DNA of 64,000 nucleotides from Sphingomonas sp. OK281 (lineage in GTDB: Bacteria; Pseudomonadota; Alphaproteobacteria; Sphingomonadales; Sphingomonadaceae), in contig NZ_FOVZ01000003.1 of the NCBI RefSeq assembly GCF_900115295.1, positions 434,001 to 498,000 of the forward strand. The letters run 5' to 3'. The notes beneath the pieces were generated by a model. The model did no database searches and had not been told where the DNA came from. It worked only from the letters and a program-made list of their open reading frames with translations. This document shows, piece by piece, positions 8,954 through 17,553 of this stretch (position 1 is the first letter of the stretch; every line of letters starts with the position of its first letter). The position numbers and the translations under genes are program-made.

Positions 8954-9973
8954 ATGCACGCCCCTGTTCAACGGGTTGTTTCCGGCATCCAGCCAACCGG
9001 CAATCTCCACCTCGGCAATTACCTCGGCGCGATCCGGCAGTGGACCGCGTTGCAGGACGGCATGGCGGCGGGCGACGAATGCCTGTTCTTCCTCGCCGAT
9101 CTCCATGCGCTGACCGTCGCGATCGATCCGAAGGTGCTCGCCGGCAATACCGTCGAGATGGCGGCGGTGCTGATCGCGTCCGGGATCGATCCGGACCGGT
9201 CGATCCTGTTCAACCAGGCGCGCGTCACCGCGCACAGCGAACTCGCCTGGATCCTGAACGGCACGGCGCGCGTCGGCTGGCTGAACCGGATGACGCAGTG
9301 GAAGGACAAGGCGGGCAAGAACCGCGAGGGTGCCAGTGTCGGGCTGTTCGCCTATCCGGTGCTGCAGGCGGCCGACGTGCTGCTCTACAACGCGACGCAC
9401 GTGCCCGTCGGCGAGGACCAGAAACAGCATCTCGAGCTCGCGCGCGACATCGCGACGAAGTTCAACGGCGATTTCGGCGTCGACCTGTTCACGCTGCCCG
9501 CGCCGCTCGTCAGCAAGGCCGCGCCGCGGATCATGTCGCTCCGGGACGGATCGGCCAAGATGTCGAAATCGGACCCTTCGGACGCCTCGCGGATCAACCT
9601 GATCGACGGCGACGACGTGATCGTCCAGAAACTCAAAAAGGCGAAGAGCGACGCCGAGCTGCTGCCCGAGACGGCCGACGGCCTGGCCGACCGTCCCGAG
9701 GCACGGAACCTGGTGACGATCTACGCGGCGCTAGCCGACAGTTCGACCGACGCCGTGCTCGGCGAGTTCGCCGGCAAGGGGTTCGGTGCGTTCAAGCCGG
9801 CACTGGCCGATCTCGCGGTCGCGACGCTAGGACCGATCCGCGACCGGATGCTGAGGCTGCTGGACGATCGGGTCGCGGTCGCGCGGACGCTCGAGCGCGG
9901 CGCGGAGCGGGCGCGGGCGCTCGCAGCCCCGACGCTTCACGCGGCACAAATGGCGGTCGGCCTTCAGGTCTGA
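8954..9973 (+). CDS. trpS: Tryptophan--tRNA ligase
   Basis: A 339-aa class I aminoacyl-tRNA synthetase that charges tRNA-Trp. The start at 8954 puts GIQPTGNLHLGNYLGA, containing the HIGH-equivalent, at residues ~10-25. The KMSKS loop is at residues 202-206. Length matches bacterial TrpRS. Its 3' end overlaps the convergent gene at 9964 by 10 nt. Confidence 0.96.
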   Translation: MHAPVQRVVSGIQPTGNLHLGNYLGAIRQWTALQDGMAAGDECLFFLADLHALTVAIDPKVLAGNTVEMAAVLIASGIDPDRSILFNQARVTAHSELAWILNGTARVGWLNRMTQWKDKAGKNREGASVGLFAYPVLQAADVLLYNATHVPVGEDQKQHLELARDIATKFNGDFGVDLFTLPAPLVSKAAPRIMSLRDGSAKMSKSDPSDASRINLIDGDDVIVQKLKKAKSDAELLPETADGLADRPEARNLVTIYAALADSSTDAVLGEFAGKGFGAFKPALADLAVATLGPIRDRMLRLLDDRVAVARTLERGAERARALAAPTLHAAQMAVGLQV

Positions 9974-11709
9974 GGCGGTAGAGGCACCGGCGCCGGCAGC
10001 GGCAGCGGCACCGGGCGACCGCAATGCCAGCGCCGCATCAGCGCCCGGCCATTGGTCAGGTGCCGTTCGTATTTCCCCGCATCGCCGCCGAACATGATCC
10101 CCAGGGGTCGCGCCTGGACCTGATCGAACACCATGACGCTGCCGGTCGTACACAGTCGGTGCAGATCGGCCAGGGACACATAGCTCATGTCGAGCAGGAT
10201 CGGCTGCGCGATCGGCCCGTCCAGCCGAGCAAGATCCTCGATGAAGGCACCGCCTCGCCCGTCGATCAGCACCACGTCCGCGTCCGCACCGCGCAACAGC
10301 CGATAGGCTGTCGCATAAGGGTGAAGGAACCGGTGCGACAGCGTCAGCGCCAGCGGCGCGGTGAACACGATCGCGAACCCGCACGCCGCCCACAGGAGCA
10401 CGGCCGGTATCGATCGGCCACGCTGCGTCGACAGCCGGACCCAGCCACCCGCCGCCAACAGGCAGAAGCACGGGATCACGCCGTGCAGATAGCGATAGCC
10501 ATAGCCCAGCCCCTGATACAGCATCAGCAGCAGCCCGATCATGCACGACACCGCGAACGCGACCGCGATCGTCGGCTTCCCCTCGTCGTCCTGCAGCCCG
10601 CGTGCGCCGACGAACGCGAGCGGTAGCAGCAGGATGTTCTGCCACGCCGCGAACCGCGCGAGATTGCTGATCGGCTGGAGATCGCCGATCCGGTCGGCCG
10701 CCCGCCTGATCTGCAGGTAGAACGGGATCTCGGGACCGGCGACGAACGGCAACGGCCCGAATGCCAGCGCGAGCAGGTACCGGGAATAGACCTGGTCCCA
10801 GAACACCAGATAACCGAAGCACGCGCCCGCATACAGCAGCGCCGTGCGTCGCCGTCCGCTCGCCAGGTCCCAGACGATGAAGCCCGAGACGAACAGGATG
10901 TGGAACTGGATCTGGTGGAGTCCGCTCGCCAGCAGTCCGATGGCGATCGCGACGACATGCCCCATCAGGTCTCGGCGCAGATAGAAGACGAGCCACAATG
11001 CGTTCAGCGCGAAATGCGCGGTCATCGCAAACGGCGTCATCGCGGTCGCGACGACCTGCGTCGACGTCAGCGCCAGCACGACGGCAACGGTTGCCGCGTC
11101 GCGCCGGTCCGGCCAGATCTTCCGCGCCGACGTCCATAGCGCGGCGCACCCGATCACCAGCAGGATCGGCCCCGCGAGAAACCGGTCCCCGAGCAAGCCG
11201 GCACCGGCCCGCAACAGCGAATTGCCCGGCAGATACCCCGGCATCCAAATCCCGTTCGCAGCCCACCCACCGGTCCACGGCATCATCGCCTCGGCCAGCG
11301 AGTTCAGTCCTCGTGGCACCGCGCGCGCCATTTCTCCGCGCTGGAACGTCTCGGCTGCGAACTCGGCGATCGCCTCGTCCCGCGACAGCGCGTAATGCTC
11401 CATGACGACGAACGACCCGGCATAGGCCAGCACCGCGATCAGCAGCGTCGCACCGGCCAGATGCCATGGCCCGAGGGCAAGCGGTCGGTCGCCGACATCG
11501 AACCGCGACAGGACGCACAGCATGAGCCCGCCTGCGCCGAGCAGCCAGAAATCCTGGTGGAAGAAATAATACTCGATCAGCGTGCCCGGAACCGAGCGCG
11601 GGATCGTGAACGCCGCCAGCGCGCACAATAGCAATGCCGCGATCCCCGAGCGCAACAACAAGGTCGCGACCGGGTCTGCGTCGGACCTGCCTGGGATCGA
11701 TACTGCCAT
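9964..11709 (-). CDS. Polytopic membrane protein, GT-C-like glycosyltransferase candidate
   Basis: A 581-aa membrane protein with ~10-12 hydrophobic segments and a C-terminal hydrophilic tail ending in a Pro/Leu repeat (PLPLPAPVPLPP). The first large loop after TM1-3 contains LSRDEAIAEF and a downstream MPGYLPGNSLL. This is the arrangement of GT-C enzymes, in which a loop DE or DD pair is catalytic and a P-x-Y-x-P-x-x-x-L element follows. No named family is recognised. It follows dnaA on the same strand (54 nt) and overlaps the end of trpS by 10 nt tail to tail. A role in surface sugar transfer is a guess. Confidence 0.65.
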   Translation of the reverse strand: MAVSIPGRSDADPVATLLLRSGIAALLLCALAAFTIPRSVPGTLIEYYFFHQDFWLLGAGGLMLCVLSRFDVGDRPLALGPWHLAGATLLIAVLAYAGSFVVMEHYALSRDEAIAEFAAETFQRGEMARAVPRGLNSLAEAMMPWTGGWAANGIWMPGYLPGNSLLRAGAGLLGDRFLAGPILLVIGCAALWTSARKIWPDRRDAATVAVVLALTSTQVVATAMTPFAMTAHFALNALWLVFYLRRDLMGHVVAIAIGLLASGLHQIQFHILFVSGFIVWDLASGRRRTALLYAGACFGYLVFWDQVYSRYLLALAFGPLPFVAGPEIPFYLQIRRAADRIGDLQPISNLARFAAWQNILLLPLAFVGARGLQDDEGKPTIAVAFAVSCMIGLLLMLYQGLGYGYRYLHGVIPCFCLLAAGGWVRLSTQRGRSIPAVLLWAACGFAIVFTAPLALTLSHRFLHPYATAYRLLRGADADVVLIDGRGGAFIEDLARLDGPIAQPILLDMSYVSLADLHRLCTTGSVMVFDQVQARPLGIMFGGDAGKYERHLTNGRALMRRWHCGRPVPLPLPAPVPLPPQT

Positions 11710-11763
11710 GACGGTCGGTATCGGCGCGCGTCGTTAAGATCGCGTTAGCCAAGTACCGTCGGC

Positions 11764-13284
11764 TTAGCCTTCCAGCTCGCGCATCAGCACGCGGACAGCC
11801 GCATCGATATCGCGATCCGAGTCGCGCAGCTCCTCGATCTTCCGCACCGCGTGAATCACCGTCGAGTGATCGCGACCGCCGAACTTGCGCCCGATCTCGG
11901 GAAGCGAACGTGTCGTCAGCCGCTTGGCCAGGTACATCGCGATCTGGCGGGGCCGTGCCACCGCCCGCGCGCGTCGTGCCGAAATCAGGTCGAGCGGCTT
12001 CAGCTCGAAATGCGCGGACACCAGCTTCTGGATCTCGTCGATCGTCACGCGCTTCTGAGCGCCGCGAAGAACTTCGCCGAGCGTCGCGACCGCGAAGTCG
12101 AGATCGATCGTGTCGCCGGTCAGCTGCGCATACGCGACGACGCGGTTGAGCGCGCCTTCCAGCTCGCGGATGTTCGCGTGAATGCGCGCGGCAAGCAGGT
12201 CGAGTACATCGGTCGGTACGCGCATGTCGGGCAGGTCGACCAGCTTCCGGTCGAGGATCGTCCGGCGCAGCGTCAGGTCGGGCGCCTTGATGTCCGCCAC
12301 GAGGCCGACCGACATCCGGCTGACGATCCGCGCCTCGACGCCTTCGAGCGCCTGCGGGCAGCGATCGGCGGAGATTACCAGCCGCTTGCCCGCCGCCATG
12401 ATCTCGTTGACGGTGTGGAAGAATTCTTCCTGCGTCGCGTCCTTGCCGGCGATGAACTGGAGGTCGTCGATGAGCAGCAGGTCGGCCCCGCGCAGACGCT
12501 GCTTGAACGCATGCGTGTCGCGCGCGCGCATCGACGCGACGAAGTCGTACATGAACCGCTCGGCGGACATGCACAGCACGATGGCGTGCGGGTTATGCTC
12601 GAGGAACGCGTGGCCGATCGCGTGCATGAGGTGGGTCTTGCCCTGCCCCGTACCGCTGTGGAGGAACAGCGGGCTGAAGCGAACCGGCCCCGGCTCGGCA
12701 AGCACCTTGGCCGCGTTGAACGCGACCTTGTTGGACGGATCGACGACAAATCGCGCGAACGTATAGCGTGGATCGAGCGGCGGACGTTCAGCGGGCACGC
12801 CGACCGGCGCCGAGGCGACAACGGGCGCCGGCGCGGGCTTCAGCGACGGATCGACACCGAACTTCATCGACGCCTGCACCGGCTCGGCGACCGGCTTAGG
12901 GGCGGGCATGGCCTCGACCGGCAGCGGATCTGCAACGGGCTTGGGAGCGACGGCGTCAGCCACCGGCTCGATCGCCAGCACGACGGGTGCGCGGCCCGGT
13001 GTCCGGGTCTCGATCTGGACGGTGCGGATGTTGGGCAGGATCTGCTTGAATTCGAGCACGAGTCGGTCGGCGTAGTGATTGCGGACCCAGTTGGTCATGA
13101 ATGCCGACGGCAGCGCGAGACGGATCGTGTCGCGGTCCTCGCCGGGAATCAGTTCGATCGGCTTCAGCCACTGTTCGAACAGCCGCGCACCGGCCGACTC
13201 GCGCAAGGCTGCACGAACGCGGGCCCAGGCCTTTTCGGCCTCGCTCGCATGCGTCACAGATCCTTGCCACTTCGTCACGCGCAC
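11764..13284 (-). CDS. dnaA: Chromosomal replication initiator protein DnaA
   Basis: About 506 aa. Domain I is the first ~85 residues (AEKAWARVRAALRESAG, LFEQWLKPIEL). Domain II is a long Pro/Ala/Val linker (~95-180). The AAA+ domain III has its Walker A as SGTGQGKTHL (Lys ~216) and Walker B as LLLIDDLQF. Domain IV ends with SLPEIGRKFGGRDHSTVIHA, which reads the DnaA box. The start is uncertain: GTG 13284, 13278 and 13257 are all in frame. A GGAG at 13292-13289 serves the first (4 nt) or second (10 nt). dnaN is not next door; rpsT lies upstream, as in several alphaproteobacteria. Confidence 0.96.
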   Translation of the reverse strand: MRVTKWQGSVTHASEAEKAWARVRAALRESAGARLFEQWLKPIELIPGEDRDTIRLALPSAFMTNWVRNHYADRLVLEFKQILPNIRTVQIETRTPGRAPVVLAIEPVADAVAPKPVADPLPVEAMPAPKPVAEPVQASMKFGVDPSLKPAPAPVVASAPVGVPAERPPLDPRYTFARFVVDPSNKVAFNAAKVLAEPGPVRFSPLFLHSGTGQGKTHLMHAIGHAFLEHNPHAIVLCMSAERFMYDFVASMRARDTHAFKQRLRGADLLLIDDLQFIAGKDATQEEFFHTVNEIMAAGKRLVISADRCPQALEGVEARIVSRMSVGLVADIKAPDLTLRRTILDRKLVDLPDMRVPTDVLDLLAARIHANIRELEGALNRVVAYAQLTGDTIDLDFAVATLGEVLRGAQKRVTIDEIQKLVSAHFELKPLDLISARRARAVARPRQIAMYLAKRLTTRSLPEIGRKFGGRDHSTVIHAVRKIEELRDSDRDIDAAVRVLMRELEG

Positions 13285-13649
13285 ACTTCTCCGACCCCGC
13301 GAGATTGCTCGCGCGGGTGATATAGCCCCGACAGAAAATGGTCCCCCTGACGACCCCAAGGGTCATCCGGCATCTTCGCCCTGTTTGTTGATGCAGCGGT
13401 GGAAACCACCGTCGCTGTGAGCCCCGTTATGAAGCGATCGGCGATCCGAGCAAGGCCCCGAGGCGTCACATTTTCGAAATAAAGCGGGTTGACTTGATCA
13501 AGCCGCGGAAATGCGTCGATATTTTTATAAGTCGCTGTCTTTACGCATTTTTTGCTATTTCTGCTGTTGCGTGACTTGACTTCGCGCCACTCGAATCGCG
13601 GGGAATCCGTGGGTTACGCACCGCCGCACTTGGTTCCCTTCGCAGACGC
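13285..13649. promoter_or_regulatory. dnaA upstream region, AT-rich in the middle
   Basis: This ~365-nt gap between the rpsT terminator and dnaA has no gene. The part 13480-13570 is markedly AT-rich for this genome, with runs such as TATTTTTATAA and CATTTTTTGC, and must hold the dnaA promoter on the minus strand. I found no TTATCCACA-type DnaA box in it, so I do not call it an origin of replication. Confidence 0.45.
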
Positions 13650-13680
13650 AAAAAACCCGCCGGGAAGGTCCCGGCGGGTG
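13650..13680 (-). terminator. Rho-independent terminator of rpsT
   Basis: On the minus strand an 11-bp perfect stem (ACCCGCCGGGA pairing with TCCCGGCGGGT) with a 3-nt loop is followed by a run of T. It lies 37 nt after the rpsT stop, so rpsT ends here rather than reading through into dnaA. Confidence 0.9.
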
Positions 13681-13716
13681 ATCCGCTTCGCCAATGATCT
13701 GGCAATGATCGGTCGC

Positions 13717-13980
13717 TTAGGCGAGCCCGGTCACGGCCTTGGTCAGACGCGCGAACTTGCGGCTCGCGGTGTTCTTGTGCAGCACGCCCTTGGCGACGCC
13801 ACGCTGCAGTTCAGGCTGTGCGGCCGCGAGTGCGGTGGTCGCTGCGCCCTTGTCGCCCGATGCCAGTGCGGCCTCGACCTTCTTGATGAAGGTACGGATA
13901 CGGCCGACGCGGTTGCCGTTCACTTCCGCGCGACGGTCGTTACGACGGATACGCTTTTTCGCCTGCGGCGTGTTCGCCAT
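13717..13980 (-). CDS. rpsT: 30S ribosomal protein S20
   Basis: An 87-aa, very basic helical protein: [17 protein letters not shown] at the start, then [16 protein letters not shown] and a C-terminal [16 protein letters not shown], all S20 hallmarks. It binds 16S rRNA. Located between mutM and dnaA on the same strand, with its own terminator downstream at 13650-13680. Confidence 0.97.
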   Translation of the reverse strand: MANTPQAKKRIRRNDRRAEVNGNRVGRIRTFIKKVEAALASGDKGAATTALAAAQPELQRGVAKGVLHKNTASRKFARLTKAVTGLA

Positions 13981-14087
13981 GAAGCCCTCTGGATGTTCGA
14001 ATGAATAAAAAGGGGCGCCGGATTGCTCCTACGCCCTCTCGAAGCCGCGGCCCTACCCACTTTGCTCCAGCGCGTCAACCGAAAGGC

Positions 14088-14903
14088 TCAGCCGCGTTGG
14101 CACTTCGCACACCAGAAGGTCGAGCGCCCGCCCTCGGTACGCCGTTTGACGACGGCACCGCATTCGCACGCCTCCCCTTCACGCCCATAGACGCGCCATT
14201 GTTTAGAGAAATAGCCGAGTTCGCCGTCCGGCCGGACGTAGTCCCGGAGCGAAGACCCGCCCGCCAGGATCGCAGCCGTCAGCACCGTCCGAATCGCCTC
14301 GACGAGTCGCTCGAGTCGAAACAGCGAGATCCGCCCCGCCGCACGTGACGGCGCGATCTTCGCCATGTGCAGCGCCTCGCACACATAGATGTTGCCGAGC
14401 CCCGCGACGATTCGCTGGTCGAGCAGCATCGCCTTGATCGACGCCCCCCGCCCTTCGAGCGCCTCCAGCAGATAGGCCGCGGTCAGGTCGGGCCCGAGCG
14501 GCTCCGGCCCCATGCTGAGGAATGGCGGGTAATTCGCGATGTCGTCGGTCGCCCACAGATCGAGAAAACCGAATCGCCGCGGATCGTTGAGCGCGACCGT
14601 CCGCCCCGCCGCGGTGCCGATCAGCAGATGATCGTGCGTCAGCAATTCGCTCGGATCGACTCGCCAACGCCCCGACATGCCGAGATGGAAGACGAGCGTA
14701 TCGCCGCGATCGGTATCGATCAGCCCGTATTTGGCGCGGCGGCCCAGATGCGTCACGGTCGCCCCGGTCATCCGCTGGCGCAGGTCGACCGGGATCGCTT
14801 TGCGCAGGTCGGCGCGGCGCGGCTCGACCGAGGTCAGGCGCTGGCCCTTCAGCACGGGCTCAAGCCCACGCACGGTGGTTTCGACTTCTGGTAATTCTGG
14901 CAC
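14088..14903 (-). CDS. mutM: Formamidopyrimidine-DNA glycosylase (Fpg)
   Basis: A 271-aa bifunctional glycosylase/AP lyase that removes 8-oxoguanine. MPELPEVETT gives the catalytic Pro2 (after Met loss) and Glu3. The H2TH region (GLGNIYVCEALHMAKIAPSR) is intact. The C-terminal zinc finger uses C-x-C and C-x2-C cysteines (CECG and CAKC) and ends CQRG. Divergent from ubiE across ~56 nt, as usual in alphaproteobacteria. Confidence 0.97.
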   Translation of the reverse strand: MPELPEVETTVRGLEPVLKGQRLTSVEPRRADLRKAIPVDLRQRMTGATVTHLGRRAKYGLIDTDRGDTLVFHLGMSGRWRVDPSELLTHDHLLIGTAAGRTVALNDPRRFGFLDLWATDDIANYPPFLSMGPEPLGPDLTAAYLLEALEGRGASIKAMLLDQRIVAGLGNIYVCEALHMAKIAPSRAAGRISLFRLERLVEAIRTVLTAAILAGGSSLRDYVRPDGELGYFSKQWRVYGREGEACECGAVVKRRTEGGRSTFWCAKCQRG

Positions 14904-14959
14904 GGGTTGCAGCTAGGTTGCGTTTGCTCGCGCCACAAGGCGCGGCTAGAGCGCAGGAT

Positions 14960-15724
14960 ATGAACGACTTGATCGCGCCCGCGCCCGCACTCACGCCCGA
15001 TACCGTCTCCTTCGGCTACGAAGACATCCCCGCCACCGAGAAGACCGCCCGCGTCGGCGGCGTCTTCTCGAACGTCGCCGGGAAATACGACCTGATGAAC
15101 GATGCGATGTCGGGCGGCATGCACCGCCTGTGGAAGGACCGCTTCGTCCGCCGCGTAAAGCCGCGCGAAGGCGAGCAGATCCTCGACATGGCCGGCGGCA
15201 CGGGCGACATCGCCTTCCGCATGGAGCCGTCGGGCGCGTCGATCACGGTTGCCGACATCAACCCGCAGATGCTCGAAGTCGGCATGCAGCGCGCGCAGAA
15301 GCGCGGCATCGACGGCCTCGTCTGGACCGAAGCCAATGCGGAAACGCTGACCTTCCCCGACAAGTTCTTCGACGCGTACACGATCGCGTTCGGCATCCGT
15401 AACGTGACCGATATCCCGAAGGCTCTCCGCGAGGCGCACCGTGTGTTGCGGCGTGGCGGACGCTTCTACTGCCTCGAATTCTCGACCACCGTGTGGCCCG
15501 GGTTCGCTGAGGTGTACGACGCCTATTCGCACAAGATGGTCCCGAAGCTCGGCCAACTGCTCGCACAGGACGCCGACAGCTACCGCTACCTGATCGAGTC
15601 GATCCGTCGCTTCCCCGACATGCCCAAGTTCAAGGGCATGATCGCGGACGCGGGCTTCGTGCAGACGAAGGTCGAACCGTTGCTGGGCGGACTGGTAGCA
15701 ATCCACAGCGGGTGGAAGATCTAG
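14960..15724 (+). CDS. ubiE: Demethylmenaquinone/ubiquinone methyltransferase UbiE
   Basis: A 254-aa SAM-dependent C-methyltransferase of ubiquinone synthesis. Motifs: VFSNVAGKYDLMNDAMS, the SAM-binding ILDMAGGTGDIAFRM, and AFGIRNVTDIPKALREAHRVLRRGG split by short stretches. The start at 14960 (MNDLIAP) is chosen over an upstream codon that adds 14 residues unlike the family. Ubiquinone is the expected quinone in an aerobic alphaproteobacterium. First gene of the ubiE-ubiB-coaBC-dut run. Confidence 0.96.
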   Translation: MNDLIAPAPALTPDTVSFGYEDIPATEKTARVGGVFSNVAGKYDLMNDAMSGGMHRLWKDRFVRRVKPREGEQILDMAGGTGDIAFRMEPSGASITVADINPQMLEVGMQRAQKRGIDGLVWTEANAETLTFPDKFFDAYTIAFGIRNVTDIPKALREAHRVLRRGGRFYCLEFSTTVWPGFAEVYDAYSHKMVPKLGQLLAQDADSYRYLIESIRRFPDMPKFKGMIADAGFVQTKVEPLLGGLVAIHSGWKI

Positions 15725-15757
15725 TGATCACGCGAAGTCGCGAAGACGCGAAGATTT

Positions 15758-16000
15758 GTTCACGCGGAGACGCGGAGACGCGGAGAGTAAGTAGGCGCGA
15801 AGGCGCCGGGTCTTTTGCGCGACAGCGCTATGCTACCTCTTCGCTGACGGTGAAAAGCCGCATTCGCGGCGTAGCGCCATACCTCCGCGCCCCCGCGCCT
15901 CTGCGCGAACCACTTCTTCTTTCTCTCCGCGGCTCCGCGTCTCCGCGTGAACCACTCTATCTTCGCGCCTTCGCGCCTTCGCGTGAACAAAACTCTTCTC
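15758..16000. repeat. Inverted and degenerate tandem repeats rich in CGCGGAGA / TCTCCGCG
   Basis: The ubiE-ubiB gap (292 nt) holds no gene. A perfect 20-bp inverted repeat pairs 15758-15777 (a run of CGCGGAGA units) with 15933-15952. Nearer ubiB there are about three degenerate ~40-nt direct units at 15882-16000, each a CTCCGCG or CTTCGCG series followed by TG(A/C)GCGAAC/GTGAAC. A matching CGCGAAG series sits at 15731-15752. This could fold into a long hairpin or be a mobile palindromic element. Confidence 0.75.
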
Positions 16001-16016
16001 AACGCGCCCTCGCCCA

Positions 16017-17549
16017 GTGACCGCGTCCACAACCCACGTCTGGCGCCTCCTGAAATGGGGCCGCATACTCGCTCGCCACGGCGCACTGCGCGGGATCGAG
16101 CGCGATCCGAACACCCCCGCCCCCGTCCGCCGCCTCGCACGCATCGCCAGGTTCGGCGCGCGCGTGCCCGCGGTGCCACGCTATGCGGATGCGTTCCAGG
16201 CGATCGGTCCCGCCGCGATCAAGCTCGGGCAGACGCTCGCCACGCGGCCGGATCTCGTCGGCGAGGACGCCGCGCATGACCTGCTAAGGTTGCAGGACCA
16301 GCTCTCCCCCGTCCCCTACGCGACTATCGAGGCGGCGATGCTGGCGAGCTTCGGCAAGCCGCTGGAAACGTTGTTCTCGCGGATCGAGCCGATCCCGGTC
16401 GGTGCCGCATCGATCGCGCAGGTCCACCGCGCCGTCACGACCGACGGCCGCCACGTCGCGGTCAAGGTCCTCCGCCCCGGCGTCGAGGACGATTTCGCGC
16501 GCGCGATCGATACCTACAGCTGGGCCGCAGCGCAACTCGAGGCGCTCAGCCCCGAGGCAATGCGTCTACGTCCGCGCCTGACGATTGAGACGTTCAAGCG
16601 CTGGACCCTGCGCGAACTCAACTTCCGGCGCGAGGCCGCGTCGGCGTCCGAACTCGCGGAGGGCATGACCGCCGAGCCCGATTTTGTCATTCCCGCGATC
16701 GACTGGGCACGATCGACCGCCAAGGTCATGACGATCGAGTGGATCGACGGCATCAAGCTGTCCGACCGACCCGCGCTCGTCGCCGCCGGCTACGACCTCC
16801 CAGCGCTCGCACAGACGTTGGTCCGCGCGTTCCTCCGCCAGGCGATTGCCGACGGGTTCTTCCACGCCGACATGCACCAGGGAAACCTGTTCGCGCTCCC
16901 CGGCAACAAGATCGCCGCGATCGACTTCGGCATCATGGGTCGGATCGACCGCCGCGCGCGCGTCTGGCTCGCCGAGATCCTCTACGGGCTGATAACCGGC
17001 AATTATAAGCGCGTCGCTGAGATCCATTTCGAGGCAGGCTACGTCCCCGCGCACCACGACGTCGCGGAGTTCGCCACCGCGCTCAGGGCCGTCGGCGAGC
17101 CGATGCGCGGGTTGCCGGTCAAGGACATGTCGATCGGCATGATGCTCGACAGCCTGTTCTCGATCACGCGCGATTTCGACATGGTGACGCAGCCGCATCT
17201 GCTGCTGCTCCAGAAGACGATGGTGATGGTCGAGGGCGTCGCGACCAGCCTCAACCCCGACATCAACCTATGGGAAGCCGCCGAGCCGTTCGTCCGCGAC
17301 TGGATCCGCGGCGAGCTTGGGCCGGAGGCGATGATCGCCGATCGCCTGATCGAGGATTTCCGCACGCTGACCCGGCTCCCGGAGCTGGTCCGCCGGATCG
17401 AGGCGCATTACCCCGCCCCCGGTGGCGCACCCCCGACGATGCCGTTGCGCGAGATCGAGGTCATACGAATCGGTGGCGGCTGGCGCTACGGCCTCGTCGC
17501 GGTGCTCGCTGCCGCGGCCGGGGTCGCGGCGACGCTGCTTTTTGGATGA
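16017..17549 (+). CDS. ubiB: Ubiquinone biosynthesis kinase-like protein UbiB
   Basis: A 510-aa ABC1/ADCK-family atypical kinase needed for ubiquinone synthesis. The start is GTG 16017. The signature KxGQ motif is present in GPAAIKLGQTLATRPDL. An Ala-rich nucleotide loop, the VAVKVLRPGVEDDF lysine, a catalytic-loop HADMHQGN and the metal-binding AIDFGIMG follow. The last ~25 residues form a C-terminal hydrophobic anchor (YGLVAVLAAAAGVAATLLFG). Follows ubiE. Confidence 0.95.
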   Translation: MTASTTHVWRLLKWGRILARHGALRGIERDPNTPAPVRRLARIARFGARVPAVPRYADAFQAIGPAAIKLGQTLATRPDLVGEDAAHDLLRLQDQLSPVPYATIEAAMLASFGKPLETLFSRIEPIPVGAASIAQVHRAVTTDGRHVAVKVLRPGVEDDFARAIDTYSWAAAQLEALSPEAMRLRPRLTIETFKRWTLRELNFRREAASASELAEGMTAEPDFVIPAIDWARSTAKVMTIEWIDGIKLSDRPALVAAGYDLPALAQTLVRAFLRQAIADGFFHADMHQGNLFALPGNKIAAIDFGIMGRIDRRARVWLAEILYGLITGNYKRVAEIHFEAGYVPAHHDVAEFATALRAVGEPMRGLPVKDMSIGMMLDSLFSITRDFDMVTQPHLLLLQKTMVMVEGVATSLNPDINLWEAAEPFVRDWIRGELGPEAMIADRLIEDFRTLTRLPELVRRIEAHYPAPGGAPPTMPLREIEVIRIGGGWRYGLVAVLAAAAGVAATLLFG

Positions 17550-17553
17550 CGGC

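Noticed and set aside
9827..12574. A very long open frame on the minus strand covering the membrane-protein gene and half of dnaA
   Set aside because: It is a second frame of the real genes; the sequence is Arg/Ala/Asp-rich without domains, a usual artefact in high-GC DNA.
13285..13716. Possible origin of replication next to dnaA
   Set aside because: An AT-rich patch exists but no DnaA-box cluster could be found, and in several alphaproteobacteria the origin is not next to dnaA.
15725..16016. Possible CRISPR array
   Set aside because: Units are degenerate, of unequal spacing and mutually inverted; there are no unique spacers and no cas gene.
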